Part shown: positions 23,636 through 34,053 of the stretch, in pieces
Numbering within the stretch: the stretch's first letter is position 1
How the letters are laid out: the number at the start of each line of letters is the position of its first letter
Assembly (NCBI GenBank): GCA_022453515.1
Contig: JAJNNY010000090.1
Span: 53,705-117,704 of the forward strand
Length of the DNA: 64,000 nucleotides
Source of the DNA: Astrocystis sublimbata
Lineage: Eukaryota; Ascomycota; Sordariomycetes; Xylariales; Xylariaceae
Direction of reading: 5' to 3'
Notes under the pieces: generated by a model
The model's database searches: none
Seen by the model: the letters and a program-made list of their open reading frames with translations, nothing else
Told to the model about the DNA's origin: nothing
Program-made: the position numbers and the translations under genes

Positions 23636-24424
23636 TGTTCGGGTTGTTTGGTTCGTTTGGTTTTCTCTCTTCTTCCTGTTATTCTTCTCCTTCTTCGGCT
23701 CGGCGCCGCTGAGGTGGATGCGATCGATGGTGCGCGGGACACGAGGTTGATTGATTGGTTTGTTGGTTGGTCGGTTGGTGAAGTAAGTTGACTTCGCCGG
23801 TGTGAGCAAAGCCAATTGGTTCGTGTGGCCTGCTGGCGGTGTTGCAGCCGGCGTTGGCGTTGGCGTTGTTGGGCTGGTTTTGTTGTGTTGTGTTGCAGGC
23901 GGGATCCGGACAGAGGTTCAGCCTCAAGCCTCAACCTCAAAGTCTTGAGAATTCAAGCCTGCTTCGGCCTTCAATTGCTAGAACGTCGAAGCACTGTGGT
24001 CTTGGCACCTTGCAGTCAATGTGGGTCGGGGTCGACTTGAGCTGAGGGCAGATGTTTCTCCGATCCGATTTTGATCGGCGGGAGCATCATGATCTGTGGC
24101 TTGCGAACCCCGCCGCGTGGCTTTGAGACGGACCATGGCGGGGTACAATTTGAGGCTTGCTTAGGTTAGGTAGGTAACCTACCTCGGTACCTAATGTCCC
24201 AAGGCGGTCCCTCCAGGTAAGGTACCGACCAGCGGTCTCTGATGTCAGGTACATTTCCAGGGTCCAACAATATTCAAAGTAAACAAATGGAAATGCCCAT
24301 CCATTAACCAAGTACATGCAATACCGCAACAAATCAATGCAAAACTACAACTTCAACTTCAACTCCACCACCAAATTCCACAACACACTATCAACTGATC
24401 ATTGATTCCTCCCATGAACCCGAC
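23636..24424. promoter_or_regulatory. Divergent intergenic region, bL28m / coiled-coil gene
   Basis: About 790 bp between two divergent starts. It contains an AGGTAGGT-A-ACCTACCT inverted repeat near 24165-24185 and CT/AC-rich leader sequence directly before the ATG at 24425. Promoters of both genes must lie here. Confidence 0.5.
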
Positions 24425-25722
24425 ATGTTACCACCGGTAGACGACAGCGTTCTCAAGAACAACCCGCGCTTCCAGCAGCTCTACCACACCCTCACCACCG
24501 CCGTCCTCAACCCTGACGGCTCGACCAAGATCGACCCTGCGGCCGAGAAGCGCGATGCCGTGAGCCAGGTACGCCTACGACGTCTACACGATTTTCCCAT
24601 TTGAACACAAAGCTCGAATATTCTTCAATCTACCTAAGTAAACATAAGTAAGGAGTTATTAGACTAACAAGAGACCCCCCCAAACCCAAACAGGAACTCA
24701 AAGCCTACCGCCTCAAAGCAGCCCGAGTCCACCTCCTGCGCACCGCCATCTCCACCGCCGTCCCGAGCACGAGCAACAACAATACCAAGCCCATCGATAA
24801 CAACGAACAACAAAAATCCCAACCAAAACAACACCGCCGCCTGCCATCACGTACCTCGCAACTACAACAATCTAAACCAACCCCCCAAACCCTCCCCTCC
24901 CTCCCCCCCGACCTCCACGAGCTCCTCCTCCTGCTCCCCCCCTTCCTAACGCACGCCACAACGCTCTCCCCATCATCCCTAACCCTCCTCCTAACCTCCC
25001 CGCCATTCCCATCCCTCCCCCTCCTCTTCCCGCAACTCCTAACCCTCCTCTCCACATCCCTAACCCGCCTGGCCCTCACCCTAACCCGCGTCCTAAGCCC
25101 GAGCACAAACCCCTCCTACACACACCGACTAATCCCAACCCTGCCCACCCTCACATCAACCCTCCTATCCACCTACTCACAAACGCAAACCACGCACCTC
25201 CCCCTCTCACGCCAAAAGACGCTATCCGCCCTCCAAACCCACAGCTCCTTACACAACACAACCCTATCCCTCCTCACCACCCATCTCGAACATAAACACG
25301 GGCCCATCGCCTCATATTCCGTTCTGCAAGCTCAAAAAGCCGAGCTCCTTGCAAAAGAACAAGACCTCGCCGCACACGCCCTGCGTCTCGAGACGCAAGG
25401 CCTGATCTACCCCGCCGAGGCGCGCAGCGCACTGGATACCTACCGCCATCACCTGCGCGACGCGGGGCGACGGCTGGAGGATGCGATCAGGGTGAGGGAG
25501 GTGCAGCTGGGTGATTATGGGGTTAGTCTCGATGATAATGATGGGGCTTTGAATAATGGAGGAGATGAGGAAGCGGTGCCTAGAACCCCGGCGCGCGGAC
25601 ACAGGAGGAGGGCGACGAAGGACGAGAACAAGGAGCGTACGATGCGCGAGATGGCGCGCGTGTACAAGGAGATGGAGACGAGGTTGCTGGAGATTCAGGG
25701 GGATTTGCATCGCTTGAAGTGA
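24425..25722 (+). CDS. Conserved-looking coiled-coil protein of unknown function
   Basis: Two exons: 24425-24568 and 24694-25722, 390 aa, with a 125-bp intron (GTACGC donor, AAACAG acceptor). Exon 2 is open for 342 codons and contains no ATG in its first two thirds, so it is missed by ATG-anchored ORF scans. The upstream ATG at 24414 stops after eight codons. Exon 1 encodes a compact start with NNPRFQQLYHTLTTAVLNP; exon 2 continues ELKAYRLKAARVHLL. A Ser/Gln/Asn-rich linker follows, then a Leu/Pro/Ser/Thr-rich middle with LLLLLPPFLTHATTL-like segments. The C-terminal third is a charged probable coiled coil ending KEMETRLLEIQGDLHRLK. I do not recognise the family. Location beside housekeeping genes and an orderly exon structure argue that it is real. 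Confidence 0.72.
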
Positions 25723-26343
25723 AGTGAAGCGAAGCCTCGCTCAAACGAACAGTACTGATACGATGCGATACGATACCCTGCTTATCTTGTCTTGTATGTC
25801 TGCTTGTCTGTATGTGACTCATTCTACTAGACACTGTGAGTAAGTAAAAAGACAAGGACACATACGTATATAGATGCTCCAACTTCTCACACACAAATGG
25901 CATGAGACACGGGCAAAAAGCATAGGGTATTGATTTTTATTTCATTTGCTGTTTAGGTGTGTCTGATCATCTACTACTTTACCAGGTCCCTTTTCTTTTC
26001 TCTTCTAATGCCAGTGCCAAGAGACCTCGGGGAATACCGACAATGAGAGAAACGCTGAATAAGGAATACATCAACAAGCAGGCATAAGCACCATGCAGTC
26101 GTGACCTCATTTTTCGCCTTCTCTCTCACTGATCCGGCCATCATTCCCCTCTCTCTAGCCAATAGATAAGGTAACCTGAGCGGAACACAGACAGTAATAT
26201 ACAAACGCCCTCATGGCTTCCATAAAGTCGTACACATATGTTTCGTTCGGTTCGGTTCCTCGTCTTTTTTTATTCTACCCAGGGTGCCCGAGATTTCGTG
26301 GTGATGGTTAATGGCCAATTGTGCTTGCTTAACCCAGCTTGGC
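25723..26343. other. Convergent 3' spacer
   Basis: Tail-to-tail spacer between the coiled-coil gene (+) and aspartate aminotransferase (-). No gene or structured RNA seen. Confidence 0.6.
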
Positions 26344-28172
26344 TTAACCCTTGACCTTGTAGATGGACTCAGCCAGACGGCCGACGTTGCCGGTGGTGAT
26401 ACCGGCGACGCTGATGCGACCGTCCTTGGTGGCGTAGACGCTGTGCTCCTTGGCCAGCTTGTCCATGGTGGCGGCGTCGAGTCCCGTGTAGGCGAACATG
26501 CCGATCTGCGACGTGATGTGGCTCCAGTCGTGCTTGCTGCCGAGCTTCTCGAGGTTGTCCTTGAGCAGCGCCCGCATCGTGATGATGCGGTCCGCCATCT
26601 CCTTGACCTCGCCCAGCCACTGCTGGTACAGCGTCGGCGAGTTAAGGATCTCGGACGCGATGCGCGCGCCGTGCACGGGCGGGTTCGAGTACAGAGGGCG
26701 CACCAGGATCTTGACTTGCGAGTCGAGGCGCTTCTTCTCCTCGGCGTCGGCACCGACGATGGAGAAGGCACCTACACGCTCACCGTAGAGACCCTGTTTG
26801 TTTTGTTCGTATTAGCCAAATGGAATAAATAGGGGGTTGACAGACGGAGTATACACACCATGTTCTTGGCGAAACTCTGGGCGAGGCAGACGTTGTGGCC
26901 CTGCTCGATGAAGTAGCGCAGGGCGAAGGCGTCCTTGTCAGTGTTGCCGGAAGCAAAACCCTGGTAGGCCATGTCGAAGAAGGCGAAGTGGCCCTGGTCC
27001 TTGACGGCCTGGCTGATCTCCTTCCACTGCTCCTGGGTGGGGTCGACGCCGGTGGGGTTGTGGGCGCAGGCGTGGAAGAGGAAGGCGGAGCCCTTGGGGG
27101 CCTTCTTGATGTCGGCGAGCAGGCCGTCGAAGTCGAGGCCGATGGTGTCCTTGTTGTAGTAGCGGTACTGCTGGACCTTGAGGCCGGCGTCGCTGAAGAC
27201 GGCCTTGTGGTTGGCCCACGAGGGGTTGGGGATGTAGATGGTCTTGTCGCCGGGGAAGAAGCGCTCGAGGAAGGCGGCGCCGATGCGCAGGGCGCCCGTG
27301 CCCGAGATGGACTGGGTGATGGCCACGCGGTCGAGGGCCGACGAGCCCTTGCCGTAGGCGAGCACGGCGGCGGCCTTGGTGAACTCGGGCACACCCGTGA
27401 TGCCGGCGTACTCCTTGTTCAGCTTGGCCGCCACCACCTTCTGCTCGGCCTCGCGGACCGAGGGGAGCACGTAGGGCTTGCCCTTGTCATCACGGTAGGC
27501 ACCGACACCTGTACACAAACGAAAAGGACCATCGGTCAGCGGCTGGCGGTCTCGGAGTCGGAGTCGGAGTTGGACTTGATCTTGGTCTCGACGGGTATGT
27601 TGCTTTCAACAGGGCAGTGGGGTGACGGTGTGAACATACCGAGGTTGATCTTGGCCTCAAAGCTATCGGCCTTGAAGGCTTCGGTGATACCTAGCGGGGG
27701 CATGTTAGTCGGAGCTTGTATTGGCAGAGGCAATTACAAAGACACATTCATCGCATGCGCTTATGAGCAGAAATCAGTGAAAATGACCACAACATACCGA
27801 GAATGGCCTGGATTGCGCAGAAACGTCGCACATCAGTAAATGGTCTTTGGAGATAGATGGTGGGAGCAGCAAGCTCGATATAGCTCCCTTCGCTTCCAAA
27901 GCTCAAGCTTGAATAGCCTGGGAGCTCTGGGAGTTGGGGGAACAAGGCAATTAACTCACATCCTAGACATAACACATTTCTAATTAGCAATTGACCATCT
28001 CAACAACACCAATGTCCTTCGACTTATGGCTTTCGATGGAGGGACGTACGGGTGGGCCCTGGGGCACGTTGGCCCAGGTGGAGCCAGCTCTGGCAGCTTG
28101 GACGCCGAAGACGGACGAGGCGCGGCGGATGGACCCGGCCTGTCGCGAGGCGATGCGCAGTGTGGAAAGCAT
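26344..28172 (-). CDS. AAT1: Aspartate aminotransferase, mitochondrial
   Basis: Six exons (minus strand): 28172-28050, 27962-27960, 27807-27798, 27690-27640, 27508-26859 and 26793-26344, 428 aa. It interconverts aspartate/2-oxoglutarate and oxaloacetate/glutamate with PLP and serves the malate-aspartate shuttle. The first ~30 residues are an Arg/Ser/Ala-rich presequence. The family signature [43 protein letters not shown] is rebuilt only if a 3-nt exon (GAT, Asp) and a 10-nt exon are used. Later landmarks are [13 protein letters not shown] and [19 protein letters not shown], with the PLP lysine at K277. All introns are GT-AG. Length and order match the family (about 430 aa). Confidence 0.94.
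27960..27962 (-). other. Putative 3-nt microexon (GAT, Asp42) of the aminotransferase gene
   Basis: Upstream on the minus strand is an intron ending GCTAATTAGAAATGTG...TCTAG; directly after the three bases GAT comes a canonical GTGAGT donor. Skipping it keeps frame but deletes the Asp of the conserved GPPD-x-ILG motif. A 10-nt exon (27798-27807) follows. Confidence 0.75.
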
Positions 28173-29482
28173 GGTGAGGATCGTGAGGGTGGCTGGGTGA
28201 GGAGGTGGAGGACGGAAAGAAGAGGAAGGGAAACAGACGAGGGAGCGGGACGATCGGGATCGCGAGCTATTAAAAAGAGAAGCCGGTGTCGAGGTGAAGC
28301 GGCGAGCAGCAGGAGGTGAGCGACTGTCAGTCAGTCACAAGTGAGGTCGGAATAGGTTAGGGTTGGGAAGTGGGTAAAGCTGACGATATTGGTGATGGAC
28401 GATCGGATGGATGGAAGGTTTTTTGGTGGGATGGCGGGCGAGGTGGGCATGGTGGGATGGTGGCATGTAAGAGAAAAAAATATATAACAATAGGTGCAGA
28501 GGCGCCGGGTACTTTGGTGTACATGTCACTCCCACGTTTCTTTGTAAATGACGCCAATCACATGTGCGTATTCAGCTCGACGTGCAGCTCATCAAGGTAG
28601 CTGGTAAGTACTGCACTGTCTCAATTGTGAATAGCTGCAGGCGCCAAGCCTCGAACCCTGCCGACCCCAGACGCTAGGACGCACGCTAAAGCCAGCAGAT
28701 ACGGGGCATGACGGGGCAAACACCGGACAAAACGGAGCAACAACATACGATGCATCCTTCACAACCTGAGTAAATATATACCTCGTTGAACGTTCAACGC
28801 AGTCCATTGGCTGTGCAGAATAGCCAACATTCGTGTGTTGTCGCTTTTCAACATGTAAAACATGGGGTCTACCTACTTGGCAGGTACTTACTTATTCACC
28901 ATTCCTAGAGCAAGGGACGGACAGTGGACTGACTGACTTACACTGAGATAGGCCGAAGTTTAACCCTCTTCGGCGTTCCGATCCGAGCCCGGCGGAACGG
29001 GAATGTACGCGTGTGTTGTACCTGACAGCAATTGCATCACGGGAACGAATCGGGAGGGGACGCTTAGCGCCTCCCTCCAGATTACCTACCCCGGACCCAG
29101 CATTTGAAGCCGCATTCTTACTACACATTGTTTCATCAGCAGAAACCTAGTGCATGTGGCTTTCTACTATGCATGTAAATTATCTGTCTCGTTTGCACAG
29201 AAGCTTTCCCTTTAACTTGTACCTAAGTAATTACTTTTCACAATCTCCTATGAGTAAATAAATAAATGCATTGATCTTTTGTCATATATCCTCAAGATAA
29301 TAATTGTTCATACACACTATAAAGAAATTCAAGCACTAACTGAAAAGATTTTAATAAAGTACCTATCAACCAAGAAAATAAGTATTCTTGCAAAAGGCAT
29401 CACATCGCTCATAGGCTCGGAAGGGCCATGTGTGCATCCCAAGTTTAACCGCCAATCGCACTCCCGTAACAAAGGGCATAAG
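28173..29482. other. Intergenic between aminotransferase and first HET gene
   Basis: The first few hundred bases should hold the aminotransferase promoter. The part beyond ~29,200 becomes AT-rich. No supported gene. Confidence 0.55.
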
Positions 29483-31741
29483 TTATATAAGATCAAAACT
29501 ACTCATCCTAATGCCCAGCATGTTAAAGTACCCTGGTTCTAATAGATACCGCAACTCGCCTTGTTCGCCAGATATTTCATCTGACGGCCTTATAGAAACT
29601 GCCTCTTTGACACCCTTTTCCCCGAGAGCGACTGACAAGCGATATTCCAGCGCCTGGATCTGCGGATCTCGAAGCGTTGCCTCGCCGGTTCGTGCATCGA
29701 CCAGGCAGATCTGGCGCTCGTCCTGCCCATCAACTACACACAATTTGAGACGTAGATAAGGAGGCAATGGGCCAAGCAGCGTCTCCCCTGCCATCAGTCC
29801 TGAAACGTAACACTCCCCGACAACCACGAACTGTTGCCTCGTTCGAAATGATGTCAATGACTCATCTGTGATCTCTACAGCGCTGCTCTCTTTGCTTTGG
29901 GCACCCGGTCCCGGGATACCCGACGACCGAGGTCGCAATATGATTAGAAATTGGCTCCCTAATAGTAGACAGACGTTGTCATTCGGCTGCATAGACGCTG
30001 GTCCCAGACCAACGTGCCCTTCAGACGTCCTGAAAAGCTTGCGACCAGCGGCTATCCCACGGATCTTTCGCTCCATAACGGTCATGTCCAAGTCGGGGTC
30101 ATCAGATCCTTCAGGTGAGATACTCTGCAGCGTGAAATTTGCATTCTGCATACTCAAGATGCGATCGATAGTCCTGGCTGTTGAATGGGCGGAAATAGTG
30201 ACTGAGCCGGGGGGTTCGAAACTCTCATAATACCGGTCCATCCCCAAGACTCCTGCGAGATATGCTGCCCATGTTTCGCCTGTGGGAGGATTGTTATTCT
30301 TTTGGCCAGTTGGCTGAGCTAAGGGAATACCAAGGTGCTGACAGGCTGTCCACAGACTCTGGAACAAGGCGATTGTCGACGAGTAGACGTCAAGCACGTG
30401 AGCCGCGCTGACAGTTCCGCAACTCACTCCCAACACACGGAGGACTCCGTCGCCTCGATACTCGGTAAATGCTAGAAAGGGTCGGCCACCCATGATAGGC
30501 ACAGGAGCTGTATGCCTGTCCATATCAGCAGACCAGTCCGGGACCCAGCTCGGAAGTCCCGGCAAGGGAGTAGTTCTTTCGGGTTGGTACTGAGCCGTTG
30601 CCACCGTCTTGTACGACAAGCTGCAGCTGGCGAGAATATCGAGACTGCGCTCCGCGGCAATATGGCGCAGTGCCAGGTCTCGATAGCAGTTGGTGACAGG
30701 GGCCAGATAGTCAGGCACGAAATCGGACTGCTCGTTGTCCAACCCGGAGAGAAGACTGAGCATTCCGTAGACGCGATCGCGCGGGTCTCCGCAATGCATC
30801 CCTTCCAGATAGTAATGCAACCACAGCGGGAAAAAGCGATAAGGGGGCTCGCACATGAGTTGCACCAGCGACACCCTGGCCCCTCCCGTTAGTCGTGAGA
30901 GGGGCGAGACTTCATTCGCTGGCCTGCTGTTGCTCCCTTCTATTACGGTTGCTCCCTGGCTATTACCAGTGAAGACGGGCGACTCCGTGTCTTTGTGGTA
31001 AATACAATACGCCGCGTTCTGCATGAGGACACGGTCGAGCGAGTCTCGTCCGGCTTGGAAGGTTGCCGATCTTCCGAGTGCCACTTCCTGGCGCACCCAT
31101 ACGCGCTCGAACCAAGCTCGGGCCCAGAGGGCTTCGACGGCGCTGGCGTCGTCCGCCGTGAAGTAGCTGGGGAAGCCCTTCTCACGGAGACCCAAGGTCT
31201 TATCGCTGGCGTCGGGTGTCGGAGACATGGCCGTTTTCGTCCAGTCAACTGTCACTTGGGAACCGATCTCGCGCAGGACCTCCAGAGCGCGGCCGCTGTG
31301 GTCCGCTGGTGGACCTAGCCATACTATGACTTGCTTGGCGTGCTTGTATACCTCGCCCATGAGGGCTACCTGGTGACCTTTCTCTGTCACGTTGCTCTGG
31401 TCAATACAGACTGCATCGATCCAGAGAACGCGAGCGTCGTCTTCGTAGCGGAGGTACTGCAAAGCAGTTGCTAGATTCTGGGTAATCGACATAGTTTGCT
31501 CGTGTGGCTCGTTGTTGCACTCCGTAGTTCCAGGGTCGCCCACGATCTTCACTTCTACGGGGTTATCCTTAGATCCCCACACGTAGGAAAGGGCCTCGTA
31601 CGGCTCGGCATCATTTTCACTGAGACTTGTAGCTTCGGAGTGAAACTGTAGTTGTAGATCCCCACTGCCGGCAAGTAAAGAGACGAGCCTGATATACCTG
31701 GCTCGATTTCCATACGGAAGTGGTTTATAGCTGTAACCCAT
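29483..31741 (-). CDS. HET-domain (heterokaryon incompatibility) protein, 752 aa
   Basis: Single exon from ATG 31741. The HET domain lies at about residues 47-200, with the hallmark blocks YEALSYVWGS (48-57), LWIDAVCIDQSNVTEKGHQV (106-125) and VYKHAKQVIVWLGP (131-144). The C-terminal half is the long conserved tail of many HET proteins, including a GHVGLGP-like block and QQFVVVGECYVSGLMAGE. HET proteins trigger cell death when incompatible fungal individuals fuse; the domain is TIR-like in fold. A second, clearly related HET gene lies 2.3 kb away on the same strand. Single-exon structure is common in this family. Confidence 0.92.
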   Translation of the reverse strand: MGYSYKPLPYGNRARYIRLVSLLAGSGDLQLQFHSEATSLSENDAEPYEALSYVWGSKDNPVEVKIVGDPGTTECNNEPHEQTMSITQNLATALQYLRYEDDARVLWIDAVCIDQSNVTEKGHQVALMGEVYKHAKQVIVWLGPPADHSGRALEVLREIGSQVTVDWTKTAMSPTPDASDKTLGLREKGFPSYFTADDASAVEALWARAWFERVWVRQEVALGRSATFQAGRDSLDRVLMQNAAYCIYHKDTESPVFTGNSQGATVIEGSNSRPANEVSPLSRLTGGARVSLVQLMCEPPYRFFPLWLHYYLEGMHCGDPRDRVYGMLSLLSGLDNEQSDFVPDYLAPVTNCYRDLALRHIAAERSLDILASCSLSYKTVATAQYQPERTTPLPGLPSWVPDWSADMDRHTAPVPIMGGRPFLAFTEYRGDGVLRVLGVSCGTVSAAHVLDVYSSTIALFQSLWTACQHLGIPLAQPTGQKNNNPPTGETWAAYLAGVLGMDRYYESFEPPGSVTISAHSTARTIDRILSMQNANFTLQSISPEGSDDPDLDMTVMERKIRGIAAGRKLFRTSEGHVGLGPASMQPNDNVCLLLGSQFLIILRPRSSGIPGPGAQSKESSAVEITDESLTSFRTRQQFVVVGECYVSGLMAGETLLGPLPPYLRLKLCVVDGQDERQICLVDARTGEATLRDPQIQALEYRLSVALGEKGVKEAVSIRPSDEISGEQGELRYLLEPGYFNMLGIRMSSFDLI

Positions 31742-32703
31742 TCTTGTTTGAGTGCTTCTCTAATGTTAGATTTGACAATGGTAGATGATGATCAAGCGGG
31801 TTTGCTAAGTCTAACGACTGTAAACTAGTATAACCATTCACCACTGGGAAAGAGAGAAGATACAGTAATGACAAGAAACATGCTAGGTTTAGAAAGACTA
31901 TCACCAGCTTACTCAGTATCCTCAGATTACCGTCCACTTTGCGTCATTGAATTGCCACGCCATGTTGGATGATATCGCCCAGGCAGCTATCGGTTGTTGT
32001 GAAAGCTTCCAACACCGCCAACCGAGTGGTAGTGATAAGAAGAAGCGGTGAGACACGCATGCACCTCAGACTTCATGTTGCCTCACAGTTGATTCCAGTT
32101 CTGCGAAACATTGGTACAGTCCTTCAGGTTGCCTTCTTTTCGTCATGATCAAGGCTACCAAAGTCGCAAGTGAGGCAGTGCCCTGGCCTGGCAAGGATGA
32201 TAAGCCTGGGAGGGAGGTCGCCGACCAGCCCGCGGAGTTGGAGATATTGAAAACGATGCGTCTGATTTAACAAGGATAGGAATGGTTAACCAATTATGTA
32301 GTTGCTGGGGTTTGCACTTTTCTGCCCTTTTCTGCACTCCTCTGCACTCCTCTGCACTCCTCTGCACTCCTCTGCACTTTTATGCACTCCTTCGCACTTT
32401 TCTAACAATCCTAAAAAGCACCCCTATGACGTCAAGGGATAAAAGATGCTTGTGAAGAGGCGATGATCTGAAAATTATGATTCAAACCATAGAGGAGAAT
32501 GAATATAAAATCGGAGCTTTAGACCAGCCTGTATGCATACAAAATCCAAGTTCTCAACCCAACTAACCATTAAGTCATCATCTCACTCAAGTCACCAACA
32601 AGTGTACGCTGATCTTTTCCAATCGATGAAGGTTTTGTACAAGAGCTGACAGCATATACTGACTGACAACAGCACAATCGTCACTGACGTACTACCACCC
32701 ACT
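31742..32703. other. Intergenic with a 10-bp tandem repeat
   Basis: Promoter side of the first HET gene (leftmost part) and leader region of the small gene at 32704. The tandem array at 32311-32400 lies here. Nothing else recognised. Confidence 0.55.
32311..32400. repeat. Tandem array of a 10-bp unit (TCTGCACTCC), 9 copies
   Basis: Nine consecutive 10-bp units from 32311. Units at 32331-32370 are identical; the flanking units vary by one to three bases (for example TTTGCACTTT, TATGCACTCC). Confidence 0.92.
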
Positions 32704-32919
32704 ATGCCTAGCAACAGCAACAGCAAGAATACCCTCAAGGGACTCTCCGTAGTCCGCAGAGAGGAAGAGAACAAAGCCCGAAAGGCAGAAAATGACTCTT
32801 GGCACCACCAACACGAGTCGCCATTTCCCGGCTACAACGAAGCGGCCGACAAAGCGCACCGCCACAGAGAAAATGCTCGAAAACTGCGCGAAGCTGGTGC
32901 TACATGGGGATACAAGTAG
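32704..32919 (+). CDS. Small basic hypothetical protein, 71 aa
   Basis: ATG at 32704 followed by 71 codons. The protein is hydrophilic and rich in Lys, Arg, Glu, His and Asn; it begins MPSNSNSKNTLKGL and ends LREAGATWGYK. The middle (REEENKARKAEND, then EAADKAHRHRENARKL) looks helical and charged, possibly amphipathic coiled coil. The context before the ATG is adenine/cytosine rich, as in fungal leaders, and a possible 5' UTR intron (GTACGCTG donor near 32603, ACAACAG acceptor near 32671) lies upstream. No family recognised. Confidence 0.45.
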   Translation: MPSNSNSKNTLKGLSVVRREEENKARKAENDSWHHQHESPFPGYNEAADKAHRHRENARKLREAGATWGYK

Positions 32920-33802
32920 CAGGATCGCGGGCATGTAGTATGATGGAACGTTGGTTGTGAGCCAGAATGGTGCGGAGTCCATGGAACTTACCTGCGCATG
33001 TTGAGGTTGCTTTCTATTCAAAGGAAACAAGGACTACATGCTCGGACATTCGGGGAAGCCCAAGAAGCGTTTGGTGATTTTGCTAGCACCACATCCACTC
33101 ATTGGATAGAACACATATGCACATCTCATTGGCTTCCTCTGGAGAGACGTCTCACGGTCACGTGTGTGTAACCATTGCAATAAGCCGTGCATAGGGTCTT
33201 GCGTCTGCGTGATCATGCTGTGAGATAATTACAAGGGGAATGTCTACTAGCGTCGTATGCATGCCATGCAAGGTGATTCTGCATTTGATCCCAAAGTTTC
33301 TTGTTTCAACGGGCATGCCACAATGGGCGTTCCACTCGCATTTATGGACGCATGTTGGCTGTATTCGGCTTCGATTGTGAAACTTGGGCCATAGTGACAT
33401 GACATGACCAACTCTTCCAATCCATCTTGTGTCTATGATCGATCATATATCTGAGCAGTATTTGCCTCGAACCTTCACCCCGGAACATGATCAAAGATGC
33501 TAGTAAAGTCGTCTTACTACTTGGGTTTGGAGGTGAGAGGCGTCTTGGAGACCATCATCCACAGAGATTAAAGAAGTTTGAGGAGCACCTATATCGCCAA
33601 CCCACATGTAAACATCGTAGGCGAGTCGTTGACTGTTTGGACCAAGGTGAGCTTGTCCGCACGGCTTTTCCTTTTTCGGTGTTTAACTTCAAGTGGCAGG
33701 CTGCCAGAGATGTCTAGGTTTGCATTTGGCAATTCGTGTGACGATCCATTGATTATAAGGTAGTATCTGTCACCAAGAAGGAAGCCCCCTTTTCGCCCCA
33801 AT
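32920..33802. other. Spacer with coding-like fragments on the minus strand
   Basis: A minus-strand frame at 33589-33801 reads like protein (LGDRYYLIINGSSHELP, then LPLEVKHRKRK, ADKLTLVQTVNDSP) but lacks an ATG start. A second minus frame continues past its stop as a 1-nt-shifted reading. This could be a decayed gene; no complete model can be built. Confidence 0.3.
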
Positions 33803-34003
33803 TTGTCATCAAGGTCTTCCTATTCATCGAAGCATGCATGCTCTCGTAAGCCCACAGCCCAGGTGGCTCACCGAGTCACCGACTGCCGCGTCGCTGACCA
33901 CAAGACGCACACGGAGTGTCTGACTTGCATACCCCACCGAATCGAGTGCGACGAGGGAAGGTCGGTGTGCTCGCGCTGTAGAAAATTGTTCATCAATATG
34001 TAG
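33803..34003 (+). pseudogene. Truncated Zn(II)2Cys6 DNA-binding domain relic
   Basis: The last 30 codons of this open stretch read CLTCIPHRIEC-DEGRSVCSRCRKL and then stop. The spacing C-x2-C-x6-C-x6-C-x2-C matches the first five cysteines of a fungal Zn2Cys6 cluster, and CDEGRxVCSRCRK is a typical string for that family. The sixth cysteine is missing: the frame ends 7 codons after the fifth. Usual basic residues of the first loop are partly lost. There is no ATG start and no room downstream for the rest of a transcription factor, because the HET gene on the other strand begins at 34054. I read this as a relic, not a working gene. Confidence 0.5.
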
Positions 34004-34053
34004 GCCGCAAGAGGGGGAGCCCTCATAAAGAACAACAGTATCTCAAATAGAAT

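Noticed and set aside
26895..27839. 314-codon plus-strand ORF opposite the aminotransferase
   Set aside because: Shadow of exon 5 and neighbouring introns of the minus-strand gene; composition is Val/Gly/Glu biased and has no family.
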